Below are positions 1-11,475 of a stretch of 64,000 nucleotides of DNA, in pieces. The notes beneath the pieces were generated by a model, which ran no database searches, had not been told where the DNA came from, and saw only the letters and a program-made list of their open reading frames with translations. The translations under genes were made by a program, and so were the position numbers. Each line of letters begins with the position of its first letter. The first letter of the stretch is position 1. Source of the DNA: Branchiostoma floridae (Eukaryota > Chordata > Leptocardii > Amphioxiformes > Branchiostomatidae); the NCBI RefSeq assembly GCF_000003815.2, contig NC_049992.1, forward strand, positions 9,649,538-9,713,537, in the 5' to 3' direction.

Positions 1-284
1 ACATCTATATCTACTTAAGCTATTTGATGGGTTTGACTTCTTTTCCGTATGCAGTAGGAGATGAATTGTCCAACATGGTCATATATAAAGGGGTTGGACG
101 ACTTAAGCAAGAAGATTGATTTTTGTTGGTCGGTAAGGTGATAAAAGCTTGGGAAAGTTTTGAAGAGTTTAAGGAAAAGTTTGTTGTAGAATCGACACTA
201 CGGAACATTCAACCACTTGTGATACACTGTCTTTCTAAGTACAAGTCAAACCTGCCCAAGCTACCACCTCTTCCTAGCGACCAC

Positions 285-720
285 CTGGCCCTTTCGACCG
301 ATTTTTCTCGGTCCCGAAAATTTTTCCCATTGACGTAAGCATTAAGCGACCTTTTCACAACGACCATCTGGCCAACGCGACCGCGACCGCCAAAAATTGG
401 GACCAAATTGGGACCAAATCCCATAAAGACTGCGTCATTTTCAAATCTTGAGGTTTCATCGATTTTCAATGATAACTAGCGCGGTTTTGTGCCAGTTTGC
501 GTCGGATTTTGACTACCATCACGGTGTTATGTTCAAAATAAAGCTGGCGGCGGAGGCACGTGCGTGTACTTGCTATTTGCCATTAAAGTTTAAACACAAC
601 AGAAACCATTTAAAGTATGCATCGGGCATGTTGTGAGTCGATACTCTTCTAACCGACCACCTGGCCAAATCGACCACTTTTGTTCGGTCGTCTTGTGCAG
701 GTTTAACTATACACATAATG
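285..720. mobile_element. Decayed DNA-transposon fragments
   Basis: Two stretches (about 285-420 and 645-720) carry phrases such as CGACCACCTGGCC and TCTCGGTCCC. The same phrases occur in reverse orientation inside the element at 31470-32021, so these are probably broken copies of that family. No terminal repeats survive here. Open frames across this part have no recognisable protein features and are treated as chance. Confidence 0.4.
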
Positions 721-1435
721 CTCTCCCACGTACAATGGTAACAACGGCAATCCCTATATTGTTACCTTCATTATTGCTCACGTATAGAGATTGGCTACGG
801 CGCCGAAAGGCACGGTCAATGTTTACGCTCTATAGAAACACTGAATCCCCCTGTAAATCCGCGCTGTGCAGTTCTTTTCAACTGGAGAGTGACGATAGGA
901 AAGCTGGGCTCAGAGTGGCGGGGCTAGGACTGAGCAGGGGTTTAGCGGAAATCCGTAAGAATTGGTGCGGCAGAACAACCAAGTAACATTAACAAAAGGA
1001 GTCATTCAAATGCTGAAATGTTTTAAACTTTGTATGATAAACAGCAAGAAGTCGAACAAGATGTTGAAATGTCAAACAAGATTTTGAATCGTCAACAGGA
1101 AACAGAAAACGAAATAAGCAAATGATTGTCCGAGAATACCCTGTGTTAGTAACAACACTGAGCTTTGCCGCAATTTTCGTGCAAAGACCACTGTGCAAAA
1201 ATATAGTATCTTCCCATGCTACACGGTCTCTTGTAGAGTAGATTCTTTTCCTTAAATTGTCGTTTAGACCTACCAGATGTTGCCATACATTGTATCGTAT
1301 ACAATCTTTATGCAATACAATAAGATCATTTTGGGTGCTAGTTAATTCATCAAGCTTAGGGTACCAGTAGATATATTGACTAGCCTGCTCTACATTGACT
1401 AACCTGTCACATTCACACGATTTTAGCAGACAGCG

Positions 1436-1776
1436 TTAAGCTAAGGGCACAACCCGCCGTGCGTACAAATACGTGCTGTCTACGTGCCAAAATGTGGGCA
1501 ATCTTTTGGGATCCGTAAGTGGTAAGTACCGCCTCCGTGCGAACGCGTAGGGAATCCGACATATTTTGGAGCAAGCAGACACGCCGTAGAAATTTACGTG
1601 CAGGCAAAACTCTGTGTGCCATCGGGCTTCGGATTCGCCCCCCGTACGTGCCAGTACGGGCGACGCGCCTGTCCTGTACAGCCTGAACGTTTTCAGAAAT
1701 ACGTGGCGAACGTGGCCTCCCAAAAAACGTACGGACAATTTGCACACGTGTACGGCAGGTTGTGCCTTTAGCTTTA
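1436..1776. mobile_element. MITE with terminal inverted repeats
   Basis: A 341-bp element bounded by imperfect inverted ends: TTAAGCTAAGGGCACAACC on the left and the reverse complement of TAAAGCTAAAGGCACAACC on the right. The interior is GC-rich with open frames on the minus strand that resemble no known protein. Non-autonomous DNA transposon; superfamily not assigned. Confidence 0.65.
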
Positions 1777-1791
1777 GTGAGTCTAACTAGG

Positions 1792-1904
1792 TAGCCTGGT
1801 ATCCAGCCGTAATATAGTTTCCGAGTCTCTTCTTTCCTCTCTGGCAATTTGCGAAGAGGAGAGAAGAGACTCGGGAGCTATAATTACGGCTGGATACCAG
1901 GCTA
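1792..1904. repeat. Palindromic foldback element
   Basis: Arms of roughly 50 bp face each other around a short spacer. The outer part starts TAGCCTGGTATCCAGCCG and is mirrored by CGGCTGGATACCAGGCTA. The TAGCCTGG terminus recurs elsewhere in the window (28620, 28825, 40367), so it belongs to a dispersed family. It could form a strong hairpin if transcribed. Confidence 0.7.
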
Positions 1905-2879
1905 TAACTAGGAGCCTCGAATCGTAAACAACGAATCTTGACTTGACCGACTTTGAAGTGGTTCCAATAACGGATTAAGTTGCATAAGGGTGAAACTCCG
2001 GGCTACCATAAGTTTACATTGCGTTCCTCGTACGTTATGTATTTGTAGCCTCCTTCGCAGACTTTTAGGAGTGACATGCGCGAAAACTGCATTCCCTTCA
2101 TTGGACCTGACCTATGTGAAAAATCAGTCAGTGCTCCCACAAAAAACAACAAAAAACACCAATACTCTAGCACTCCTAGTCGCAGGCTAATGTAAAACTT
2201 ATTTGCGACATGCGTTTGTCAACTGTCTATGTAAAGCACCTGTCCTGTGTAATCTGAAGATGACTGCGCATGATGATAACTTAAAAAAATGATTCACGCA
2301 TAATTTTTTCAGTGCATGCATGGGAAGAATAGCTACTGTATTTCAAAATTTTGATGGCCATAAATTTTCTTACGACAACATGTCATTCTGTACAAGAATG
2401 GAACCTGTGTACTTCACAGAATGCTTTGTCTTAACTTCTGAGAAAGTTGATTTTAGTAACATGTTTTGCATTTAACTGTTATTCTTTTTTACGAAATCTT
2501 CAGCGCAAACGATGTCAGAATTCGTAGCTAATTGCTACAAGCTTTTAGTAATCTATAGTGAAATTGACATGTTGTAAAGTCATAGCTGATTTGACAACAG
2601 CTGCCCAAATTCAATAACAGCTTAGCACAGGACAGATTAACCTAGCGTGATCCCTTTGTGCGCATGAATTGTGTAAGAGCCTTCGATACTTTAAACTAAG
2701 CACCAAAAGAATGTCGTCTTTCATCGTACAGCAATCAAACTCTCTACTACACTTAAGCCATCAATTTGTCAAGATAGATTTCATATTTTCATACAGGACG
2801 CTTCAATTGTGACAGTCATTATCCATATCCCTGTTCTACAAAGGACTATTCTATTTGCCTTAAGTCCTAGCTTTACGCT
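1905..2879. other. Intergenic, nothing recognised
   Basis: About 1 kb of AT-rich unique-looking DNA. I see no gene, RNA gene or element with defined ends. Confidence 0.5.
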
Positions 2880-3255
2880 GCGCTGACAGTCGGACAAAAG
2901 GTTTGACGAGCACGCGGCATTGAGGCCTGTGTCGGCGGTATTATGTACAGTGTCACCGAGGCGAGCGTGCGGGGTTACGAGTTGGAGTCCCGGTAGATTT
3001 GGAACACATGCAGTAAACCGTCTCGGGTCGGGAGTAGGGGGCAAGTAGACTGCCGTGGGGAGCCGTGGAGTAGGCGACGGTGCTTAGGAACAGGAGTTTT
3101 ATCGGTCACAGCCTCAATCTTTCCAATTAAAGTGTGTCGTTCTTCACTGCATGAAGGCGGTGGGTTGGTGTCGGCTGAGTTACACTCCGCGATACTGCGT
3201 CTCACAAAATAACAACTCAGCGACAGAGGGGGGAAGGCATCCACAAAAGAAAGCG
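2880..3255 (+). promoter_or_regulatory. CpG-rich patch, possible non-coding first exon
   Basis: A roughly 375-bp island with dozens of CpG pairs stands out from AT-rich flanks. It ends at GCG followed by GTAAGAAC, a good splice donor on the plus strand at 3255/3256. The next plus-strand gene is NBL1, whose coding exon begins just after an acceptor at 9896, so a spliced 5' leader exon must exist somewhere upstream. This patch is a candidate, but the link rests only on position and composition. Confidence 0.25.
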
Positions 3256-4319
3256 GTAAGAACTTAATATCATTTCAGCTTTTTGTGTTATATTAATGAC
3301 TTACTTAATTAATTTCAAAAGTAATGTACACGGGCTCGTGCTTACACTACAATGCCGTGAATATCTTGTTTCAGATACATGTAGTGGTATACAGAGATAG
3401 ATTCTACAGCTTTAATTTGGACAGTATATGGCGAAAGCTTTTATGATGTACACGTCTGCGTTACAGTTGAATACATGTTTAGGGACAAAATTAACGACTT
3501 CTGGAAGTGTACGGACTTGTGTGCGTGTGTGTGTGGAGGGGGCGTTAGCTTGTCATGCCTCCCTAAAATCCCAGCCCGTGCGACACAATGATGTCATGCA
3601 GTAGATATTTCTCGCCCATGCATGCTATTCTAATGATGTTGGCTCTCTCCAAACGCTTATGATCTAATGATTGAGCCTTATCGTTCTGTGTGGACAGTCG
3701 TTACGATGGTTATAGTTTCCAAAACAGACTCTCGTGCCGGCTGAATAAATCGGCCAAGTGGACGAATATTTTGTCACAGATCAGGCCCGGGCTATGGGAG
3801 TTCATTTGTCTCGCAGTGGCCTGAAAATTCCATGGTGGTATAGTCCTCTTATTAGGCCATTTTGTACTATTTTTCAGTTCGTTTAAGGTCTGATGTACAT
3901 TTAGAATGATAAAGGTGCACCTGTCAATGACAATACCATATGGGGAGGGGGATAGTCCAAGAATGACACAAAAGGACTGCGCATATACACCACACATTGC
4001 TCATACACGTTTGATACTTTGAGTTTCCTTCATTCGTCACACTAAGACAAGTCTCTCTCGGTCAGGAAACGTGTTCCAGGGGTCAATGACTTCTTGTGCC
4101 GTGTTTTTGTTCCGGTTTAATTGGTTTCAGGAGAACGGAAAGACCACCACGCCAAGTCCGGTTCAATGTCCCATTAGTTTCGCCCGTACAACCGTACTAC
4201 TTCATGTAGTATTAGTACAATAGACTTTACCTTTAGGGCTGTTTTGTCTGTATCTAAAATTTCTGGTTTATATGTAGTAGTCTGGATGGAATTCTCACAA
4301 TGTTTGCCCCACGCTTAGT
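3256..4319. other. Intergenic, nothing recognised
   Basis: No gene or bounded element is visible. Open frames are short and lack any family signature. Confidence 0.5.
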
Positions 4320-4620
4320 CTTATTACCTCCATGAAATGTCATGGAAATTATATTTTCGCTTAGCGTTTAATTTGTTTGTCTGTTTGTCGGTGAACAAGA
4401 TAACTCAAGAACGGCTGGGTGGATTGGTTTCATACTTGGTGTGTTGGTGGGGTGGGATGAAAGCTAGATTTGGGGCCTCCTAGCAGCTTCCATTGGTACT
4501 GCAGCGCAACTTCCGGGTTTGCTATCTCGTGTTCTGAACATGCTATGCTCACGATTTTTAGGTGTTAGATAACCCTTGTTTACAAGTAGTTTGTAAGTGT
4601 ATGCCGGGAACATTGCGTAG
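4320..4620 (-). mobile_element. Partial copy of the TACCTCCATGAA repeat family
   Basis: Begins with TTACCTCCATGAAATGTC and reads, on the minus strand, like the right part of the element at about 46870-47950. Shared phrases include AACTTCCGG, TTGAGTTATCTTG and the GGGCCC-like 'cgctagggggccc' motif in altered form. Truncated, non-coding. Confidence 0.5.
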
Positions 4621-4841
4621 TTGGACCATTTTGTCGTTCCAGTTTTATGCACCCATCTAGTGTCAGTGGAAATGTCAGGGCCATTGGGGTTAAATTAGGG
4701 GAAAATCTCCTAGTGGGGCGCACTAGGCCCCGTTAAACAGTGCTGCACTGAAATCTCACGCGATGGACGGTCCGTAAGTCCTTATGTTGGATCCGAGCCA
4801 TTTTTGGTGAAGCCTCACGAGCGCAGTGTTCTTCATACATG

Positions 4842-5052
4842 TAACGCTCGTTCACCTTTATCCGAGGATAACCAATATTCGTTGTTTGTAAGAGAAAACG
4901 TATTTAGGGATATGAAGTCGACGGACGGTGGTTTCAAATCGGAACATTTTGAAAACATTGCAAATTTGAAACCACCGTCCGCAGACGTAATACTGCTGTT
5001 TTTAAAGACAACTGATTAAAGTCACCCCACGGATAAAGGTGAACTAGCGTTA
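4842..5052. mobile_element. Foldback MITE with nested hairpin
   Basis: Outer arms of 23 bp (4842-4864 and 5030-5052, starting TAACGCTCGTTCACC) differ at one position. Inside is a second hairpin with perfect 17-bp arms (4923-4939 and 4964-4980, GGACGGTGGTTTCAAAT). Non-coding; typical of a non-autonomous DNA transposon. Confidence 0.75.
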
Positions 5053-5318
5053 GTATTAGGTCTAGTTTAGGGTTTATTTCGAATACTAGTATTTCCCCTG
5101 CAGCAGCTCCCAAAACAAGCTGCTGGTAAGACTATACGTATAACTCTTTTCCCCGGCTATAGAGCTAATATCGGTGACCCCAAACCCCAGAGCATATCAT
5201 ATACAGAAGAGTTCCGTTCTGGGAGTTCCGTTGCAGCTAGTTAGCCTATAGGCGACTAGCATCTGCATGTTTACATTGAATACTATCCGAAGCCTCCCAT
5301 GCCTACCAGAAACATGTG

Positions 5319-5385
5319 CACACACACACACACAGACACAAACAAACACACGCACACACACGCACACGCACACGCACGCACGCAT

Positions 5386-5420
<35 letters not shown>

Positions 5421-5449
5421 CGCACACACACACACACGCACACACACAT
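5319..5449. repeat. CA/GA compound microsatellite
   Basis: Tracts of (CA)n with CG interruptions flank a (GA)n run at about 5398-5420. Low-complexity open frames of His/Thr or Cys/Val repeats on either strand come from this tract and are not genes. Confidence 0.95.
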
Positions 5450-5916
5450 GACACACATGCCCTTTGTGGTATCACTTGATCCTTTAACCTTCCGAGTGCC
5501 AGGGTCACTAAGAACTAGTCATACCAAACAAATCGGCCATTGACCTAACCTGGTTGGGATCAAGCTGAGCTTACAGCAGGTTCAAGCCGTACATGGAGCT
5601 GTTGTGGCCGATAGATCAACTGTACCTTTGAAGCGGGAATGAACTTGATCATGACCCAGATCAAGTTGAAATAGACCAGAACACCATATTGTTGTGTCAT
5701 GTTCCGATCGGAAGGGCAAATTTAAAATGCTAGCATACGCGCTGTTGAGAAAGGCATCCAGAACTTGCTCTAGGACAAAAACAAAGCCATAATTCTTATC
5801 AAGACCATAGCTTATCAGAATACGCCAACTCACAAACGCAATATAACGTTAAGATTATATAAAGAGCACAAATATAATTCACGTGTAAGTTGAAATTGAA
5901 CCTTAAACCGTGGGAC

Positions 5917-6035
5917 GTGTGGCATAACTGCAGGGTATTTGGCTCAGATGTCCTGGGTTCGGAACCTGTATGTGCCACCAATCATGTGCCCTTGGGAAAG
6001 GCAGTTTTCACGATTTTCCTTAACCAAAACATTAT
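5917..6035 (+). mobile_element. tRNA-derived SINE relic
   Basis: Carries a B-box-like 'cctgggttcgg' followed by 'gtgcccttgggaaaggca' and 'cacgattttcct', the head and body phrases of lancelet tRNA-type SINEs. Similar body phrases recur at 36340 and 43770. Strongly diverged, 3' end not defined. Confidence 0.5.
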
Positions 6036-9000
6036 CGTTGTAAAAAAAAACACAGATTGTGAATCCAAATCTTAATGTACTAGCATGTCAATTAAATTTA
6101 GTATGAAACTACAAAACGTACGGAAAAAGTAGTTAAGGCTTACGAACGTATCAATTCATGACAGTGAACTTCTGTTTGGTATAACAAAAATCACGAGTCT
6201 TCTATGCAATATTCTTTTACCAATGGTCAGTTCCCAGAGAAATCAACAGTTCAACAACTATAATCAGTATTCACAATGCAAAAGAAAAGCATTTTTCTGA
6301 ATGTTGCAAATCATGTCATTAGATGCAATAAAAGTTTATAAGAACTTTATCAATACATTAGGTGTGTTTGACTTCGTCAAAGTAACATAGAGCCATATAT
6401 CTAAGGCTAAGCTCCTCTCTGCTAAGCATTGATCAGGTTTACGACAACGAAAAGGACATCCCTAGCTATAGTCGTATAACTGTCGTACAATGTGCAGCTG
6501 TCCTGTTCCGGAAAAGGCTAGCTATCGTAGATCGATTGTCCGTTCTAGTAATAGCCTAGCTCAAAAGTCGTTCGACCAAAAAAGTCTGACGACATCTGTG
6601 ACTGTGGCTTCTGTGCCAGACAGGTACACTTCCGCCTACTCTACTTCCCAGGAAATGAAGTCTTTTATGTGCTGTTTTCCTTCTCACCATGAGGAGTTTA
6701 TTTTGGTTTCCTGTGACTTTCAGTTGAAAGAGGCAAATCTGAAATTTGTTTCAAGCATGTACCACAACGAATCAATACATTATGAATTGAATATTTGAAT
6801 AGTTTTAAGTGTAAAGTTATCTATGAGTGCAGCGTATAAATCCTTAACAAAGAGGAGAATGAAAAGTTGTTTCCAGTCGTTCCAGCACGTACACCTGGCT
6901 CACGGGGCCATGTTTACATCATTCCTACTACCCGTGTTTATTTATTTAGTGCATATATTTCACGGGTAATTAGTAGGTTCCGTTAAAGTGAATGTGTCCG
7001 GATCGCCCAAGGATAACACACAAAGGCGCTCCTTTCTGTAGTATCGTCTTACCAATAAACCGAGCGGCGTTTCCTTACCAGCTGGTACGACCAGTCTCTT
7101 GTACCCAGTGTGCTGACGATAGACACCTGGTAGTGGGGGTGGTATAATCTCCAAGCAGATCCTACGGTGCCATAAGGTAGTACATGTATCAAAGCTGGCC
7201 AAGGAGTACTAGTATAGCCGGCCAAAGGGAGCCAAACGGGCACCGGAGATCTGCCTTCACTGGAACAGGGAGGAGCATTTCTATCGAATAAAGGTGTCTC
7301 TTGTGGGTTTGATACTATATTACGCCACCGTGGATCTGCTTGGAGATTAGGGGTGGTAGGCTAACACTACAGGAAGGGTGGCAAATGCAGGAGAAAAAGA
7401 AACGGAAGGAAAGAAACAGAAAAGTACGGATATTTTCCTATGATTCGTTCACAACAGCATATTTTTTTAATTTTTAACAGGTATTTGTTTTAGTCATAAA
7501 TTTGTTTTGCGAAATTTAGCTACGGGAAAGTTTGTCGTGGAACCAACCTACCACAACAAAGGAAAAGGAGGAAAAGAAAGAATAGAGGAGGTTCGTTCAA
7601 TTTCTTTTGTTCCTTTGTTTTTTTGCGGCTTGGAATTATAAAATGAATTGCCGTTTTGTGTCAAGAAAACGATCACTTCAATTTTCTGTATTTAATCACA
7701 CGTAACACCCCTACTCACACCATAGTGGTATGCTCCTTTTTCTTCTTCATATTATGTCATAGTCCATTACACAAAGTGCAAAACGGTTTGTACCCGCATG
7801 ACACCATGTCTTTAATAGCCGTCTGAGTGCACAGATGCATCTAAAATTGAGATTACGTAATATTAATGACGACCCCTAGCGTGTCTATCGCGTCAACGCA
7901 CGTACTGAGCATGCGTGGTTCATTGCTACATTGTTGTGCATAGACGTCAGAGGCGTAGCAAGAAGCCGAACGGTAAGGTTTGGGCAGAACGTTGTGTTTT
8001 TTTTAATGATTCACCTCCCAATATGTGAATTACCTCAAACTTTTTGACTAGCTTGCTTGACAACGTGTGTTGTATATCATTGACTAAGGGATTCAAAAAC
8101 AATTGAGCTAGCACGAATCTAGCGGAGCGCCTAATGTTTCGCAAAAGTCACGATTCCTCATTTCGTATTCCTGTAACTGTGACGCGAAGGTTTCTAAACT
8201 TGTACATTGTTCTTTGCATAACCGTATACGCAGCTGTCCTAACAATATAGAACGTTACGTAATGTTCTCTAAGTCTAACCATTGTCATAAATCCCAGATA
8301 CTTTGTTCAATCAAAAGTACGGAATTTACGTAGAATTTTATGCGAGGACTTGGAAAGATGTATAGATGATTTGGCGGCTGTTATGGCTGGGTTGCTCCAT
8401 TTCAACGAGGCGGCTTTTCTTTCGCCAGACAAAGCCTCAGTCAGCTCGTGACCGATCGGTCTGCGGGGTCACCGATTCTATTAAACATCAGGAACATACG
8501 ACATAGCTGAAATACATCGACAAATGCGCGGATATAGATACCGTGGACGTATATAGATACGTGTGTATCAGAAGTTATTACGTTGGCGTGTTTTGACGTG
8601 TATTTTGTATATGTGACGACTGGTGGTACAAATTGACAGGGATTATGTCCGTACTTCGATGTTTAATCGCGCGCAAGCGGAACAAATTGCGCATCACAAA
8701 CGCCACTCACATACAATTATAGCCTCTCTAAATGTCAGTGCAAAGACTTCAAATTTACCAAAACACGGTCAACGATTTGTGTACTTAACTTACAGTGCTT
8801 TAGTATTAAATACATGACAGAATATGTTCCCAGGCCGACGGCATGGCAAATTAGAATATTTCTTTATCTGCTGTCCAGTGATGTGAACCCTATCGGAAGG
8901 GATTTTCACTCCTACAACGTTACATCTGACTTTGCGCAGCGAGCTGAAGGTGCACTCTCACTGAACTTGCGGCACCGGTGCGGCACTGAAGAATAAAGAT

Positions 9001-9896
9001 TTGAAAGATTACTCAACGAATTTCAGAGATTAAGAACGAATTTTCGTACTCTTTGTGTAATTTGTCTTCTTCTGAGTCATACTTTTACGTAATAGCAATG
9101 TAAAATATTTTTAAAAAATCGCGAAAAAAACAACAACAGTGCCGCAGTGAACGGCCCTGCAGTGCCACACCGGTGCCCCAAGTGTAGTGAGAGCCCACCT
9201 TAACGATGGCATGGGTCCCAGTGCTTTCAAAAAAGGTCAACTTTGGCATACTGAATGCGTGATTTGAAAGAGAGGTGGAATGCTGTGAAAGATTGGATCG
9301 TTCCACAACTTATGCGGGATGTATCCATGCGCACAGGGACTGTTTGAAGTGAATGGTGACATTGACAGCTAAAAGCTCGTTCTGTGTACAAATGCGCACT
9401 GATCACATGGCTGAGCAATGTACTGCATATTTGCAGCGCTTTTTGTATCGCAAAATGTTTTTCTTTGATGTCTAGCCGCATGTTTGATATGGATAGCATA
9501 ACATGGAATCTGAAAGCTATAAAACGATGGAAACTAGCATTTATTTTGTGCTGATAATTGAGGCATTGGTTTCCGGGTGGGTTCCTTCGCTGTGTACTAG
9601 ACACGAGAGTAGTATAAATTCATCGTTTGCATTCAGGAACATGGAAAGGTTACGAGAACATGTTACGAGATTATGAAGGTTTGCGGTCTTACAGGTTCAA
9701 TTACAAAACTTCTACTTTCAAATATCACCTTTAAAGGAAACCTTAGTAGCTTTCGATATCAGGAAAGTATTCAAACTTAAAATAATTTGTTGCAAAGAGC
9801 TGGAATTTAAATGCTCTTTTTTATATTAAGCCACAATTTTTAAGCTGCGTCGATGTTAAACGAGTATGAAAATTGATTGGAACACTTTTTTTCCAG
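6036..9896. other. Intergenic, mostly unannotated
   Basis: Nearly 4 kb upstream of NBL1. Apart from the inverted pair at 7145-7349 I find no bounded element or gene. Open frames (such as about 100 codons at 6490-6798) lack a recognisable domain, splice context or paralogue in the window. Upstream regulatory DNA and leader exons of NBL1 may lie here but cannot be read directly. Confidence 0.4.
7145..7349. repeat. Inverted-repeat element
   Basis: A 24-25-bp inverted pair (7145-7169 and 7326-7349, TAATCTCCAAGCAGATCC then CGGTG) brackets about 155 bp of non-coding DNA. Probably a foldback element; no target duplication identified. Confidence 0.5.
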
Positions 9897-9901
9897 CCAA
9901 G

Positions 9902-11475
9902 ATGTTGCTGTGTGCGGTGCTGACGTCACTGGTTGCCATGGCGACAAGCGCAGCTATTCTGAACAAGGAAGGCAGTACGGTCAAGAAGCTGGTGCTGTTC
10001 CCTGAGAAACATGCCTGGTGTGAGACCCAGCCCATCAAACAGGTGTGTGGTGCGAGACCATAATAGTCGACCCAAACATGTCACTTGTACGTAACGAAGC
10101 AGTCGACATAAAAACTTGCTCTTGTCACGTTATGTGAGGCATCTAAATCAGCCTACGCTGCATTGATTAATTATCTCTATAGATAAAATGAAATTGAATA
10201 AAACCTTATCTACCTTCACCACAAGGTCATATTATTAGCAATAAATAAATAAACGTCACGAATTCGTTTCTATAATCAAGAATACAATCAGTGAAGTTTA
10301 ACCCAGTAACCTCTTGGTGTAGCCATCCAGCATGGCGGTTAAATGACGTTATGGTCATGTGAGTATTTACACTCACGTGATTATAACGTCATTTTGCCGC
10401 CATAATCAACCGAGAAGGTGGCCGTCACTATCCTCACGCTGTGCGCAGCTTAATTTGTTATTTAGAATACCATTCCATTCTGGGAAAGTTGATGTGAATA
10501 TTTGTTCTATTCTAAACCAAGGAGGTTACACCTCAATCTTTTTAACCTCCTTGTCTAAACCTTCCAGGTGGTCGGAGAGCCTGGTTGTAACTCCGTCGAG
10601 GTCAACAACAACGTGTGCCTGGGGCAGTGCATCAGCTACCGCGTGCCTAAAACCTACCCAGCAGAGCCCTCTACCGAGGAACTCAAGTACTGCGACGTCT
10701 GCAAGCCGTCCAACAGCACTTGGCAGAAGGTTAGAAATTTTTACGTCAAACTTCAACATAAAGAACGTAATAATTCTTCATGGCCAGCCAAATTACGGTT
10801 TGGCACCTACAGCATACATTTACACTCATAATGACTCCTACGAATAAAGAAACTATTTGAGCCGATATCCGTGGTGCCGTTTTATCATATTTCATTCCAC
10901 AACGTTTGTTGTGGAATTAGATTAGACTAAACGTACTTCACAGCTTGGGGCTAACTTTATGATTTATAGTTATCGGTCAGGATATAGCTGTTATGAGAGT
11001 CCCTTTTTCTTGTTCGGAGATTTCTGGAACCTTTTTAATGGTTGTCATGTGATGAAATAACGTTGTTTTCTATACATGTAAATAAATTCATTGTGCGATC
11101 TTGTGAGGCTGTACGTGTAATTTACTGTAAGGCTATACATGTAATAACACGGCGAGGCTATAAATGTCATCTATGTGTATTGTGTACCCCCAGATCACTC
11201 TGGACTGCCCTGAACACCCGGACACGCCCCAGGTCAGTAAGCTGGTGGAGCTGATCGAGCACTGCCGCTGCCAGGCCTGCGATGACGGGGAGGACATGCG
11301 TCTGGCGGCGGCGCACAGGCAGCGCCACGCGCACCAGCGGCGGGCGGAGGAGGAGGAGGACCCGCCGGACCTGCAGAAGGTCGTGCAGCAGAGACATACC
11401 CCGCTGCGGTCCGAGGAACAGGACCTCGGGGACCAGGACTGGGCAGACGACGATGACGTCACGTACGAGAACTGA
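9902..11475 (+). CDS. NBL1: NBL1/DAN-type secreted BMP antagonist
   Basis: Three exons, 9902-10042, 10568-10729 and 11194-11475, all joined in phase 0, give 194 residues; vertebrate NBL1 is about 180. The start ATG lies five bases after an acceptor (ttttttccag, ending 9896), so a non-coding leader exon lies upstream. Residues 1-18 form a signal peptide (MLLCAVLTSLVAMATSA). Then come LALFPxKxAWC-like 'LVLFPEKHAWC', 'CLGQCISYRVPKTYP', 'YCDVCKPSNSTW' and 'HCRCQAC'. Cysteines at 40, 54, 64, 68, 89, 92, 106, 125, 127 and 130 fit the DAN cystine-knot pattern. The family binds BMP ligands outside the cell and blocks receptor access. The C-terminal tail is rich in Arg, His and acidic residues and is poorly conserved in the family. 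One N-glycosylation sequon (NST) is at 96-98. Other DAN members (gremlin, cerberus) fit the flanking motifs less well. Confidence 0.93.

Noticed and set aside
633-986. 117-codon plus-strand open frame
   Set aside because: No domain, no splice context, and it overlaps transposon-derived phrases.
1413-1847. 144-codon minus-strand open frame
   Set aside because: Lies across a MITE with inverted ends and part of a palindrome; composition explains the open frame.
5197-5543. Overlapping 70-100 codon open frames on both strands
   Set aside because: They are translations of the CA/GA microsatellite with only two to four residue types.
5917-6035. Functional tRNA gene
   Set aside because: Only box-like fragments remain, no cloverleaf can be drawn, and the sequence continues into a SINE body.
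6490-6798. 102-codon plus-strand open frame
   Set aside because: No recognisable family, signal peptide or paralogue; likely chance.
9866-9901. Earlier NBL1 start at 9866
   Set aside because: It precedes the tttttttccag acceptor; the ATG at 9902 opens directly into a signal peptide.
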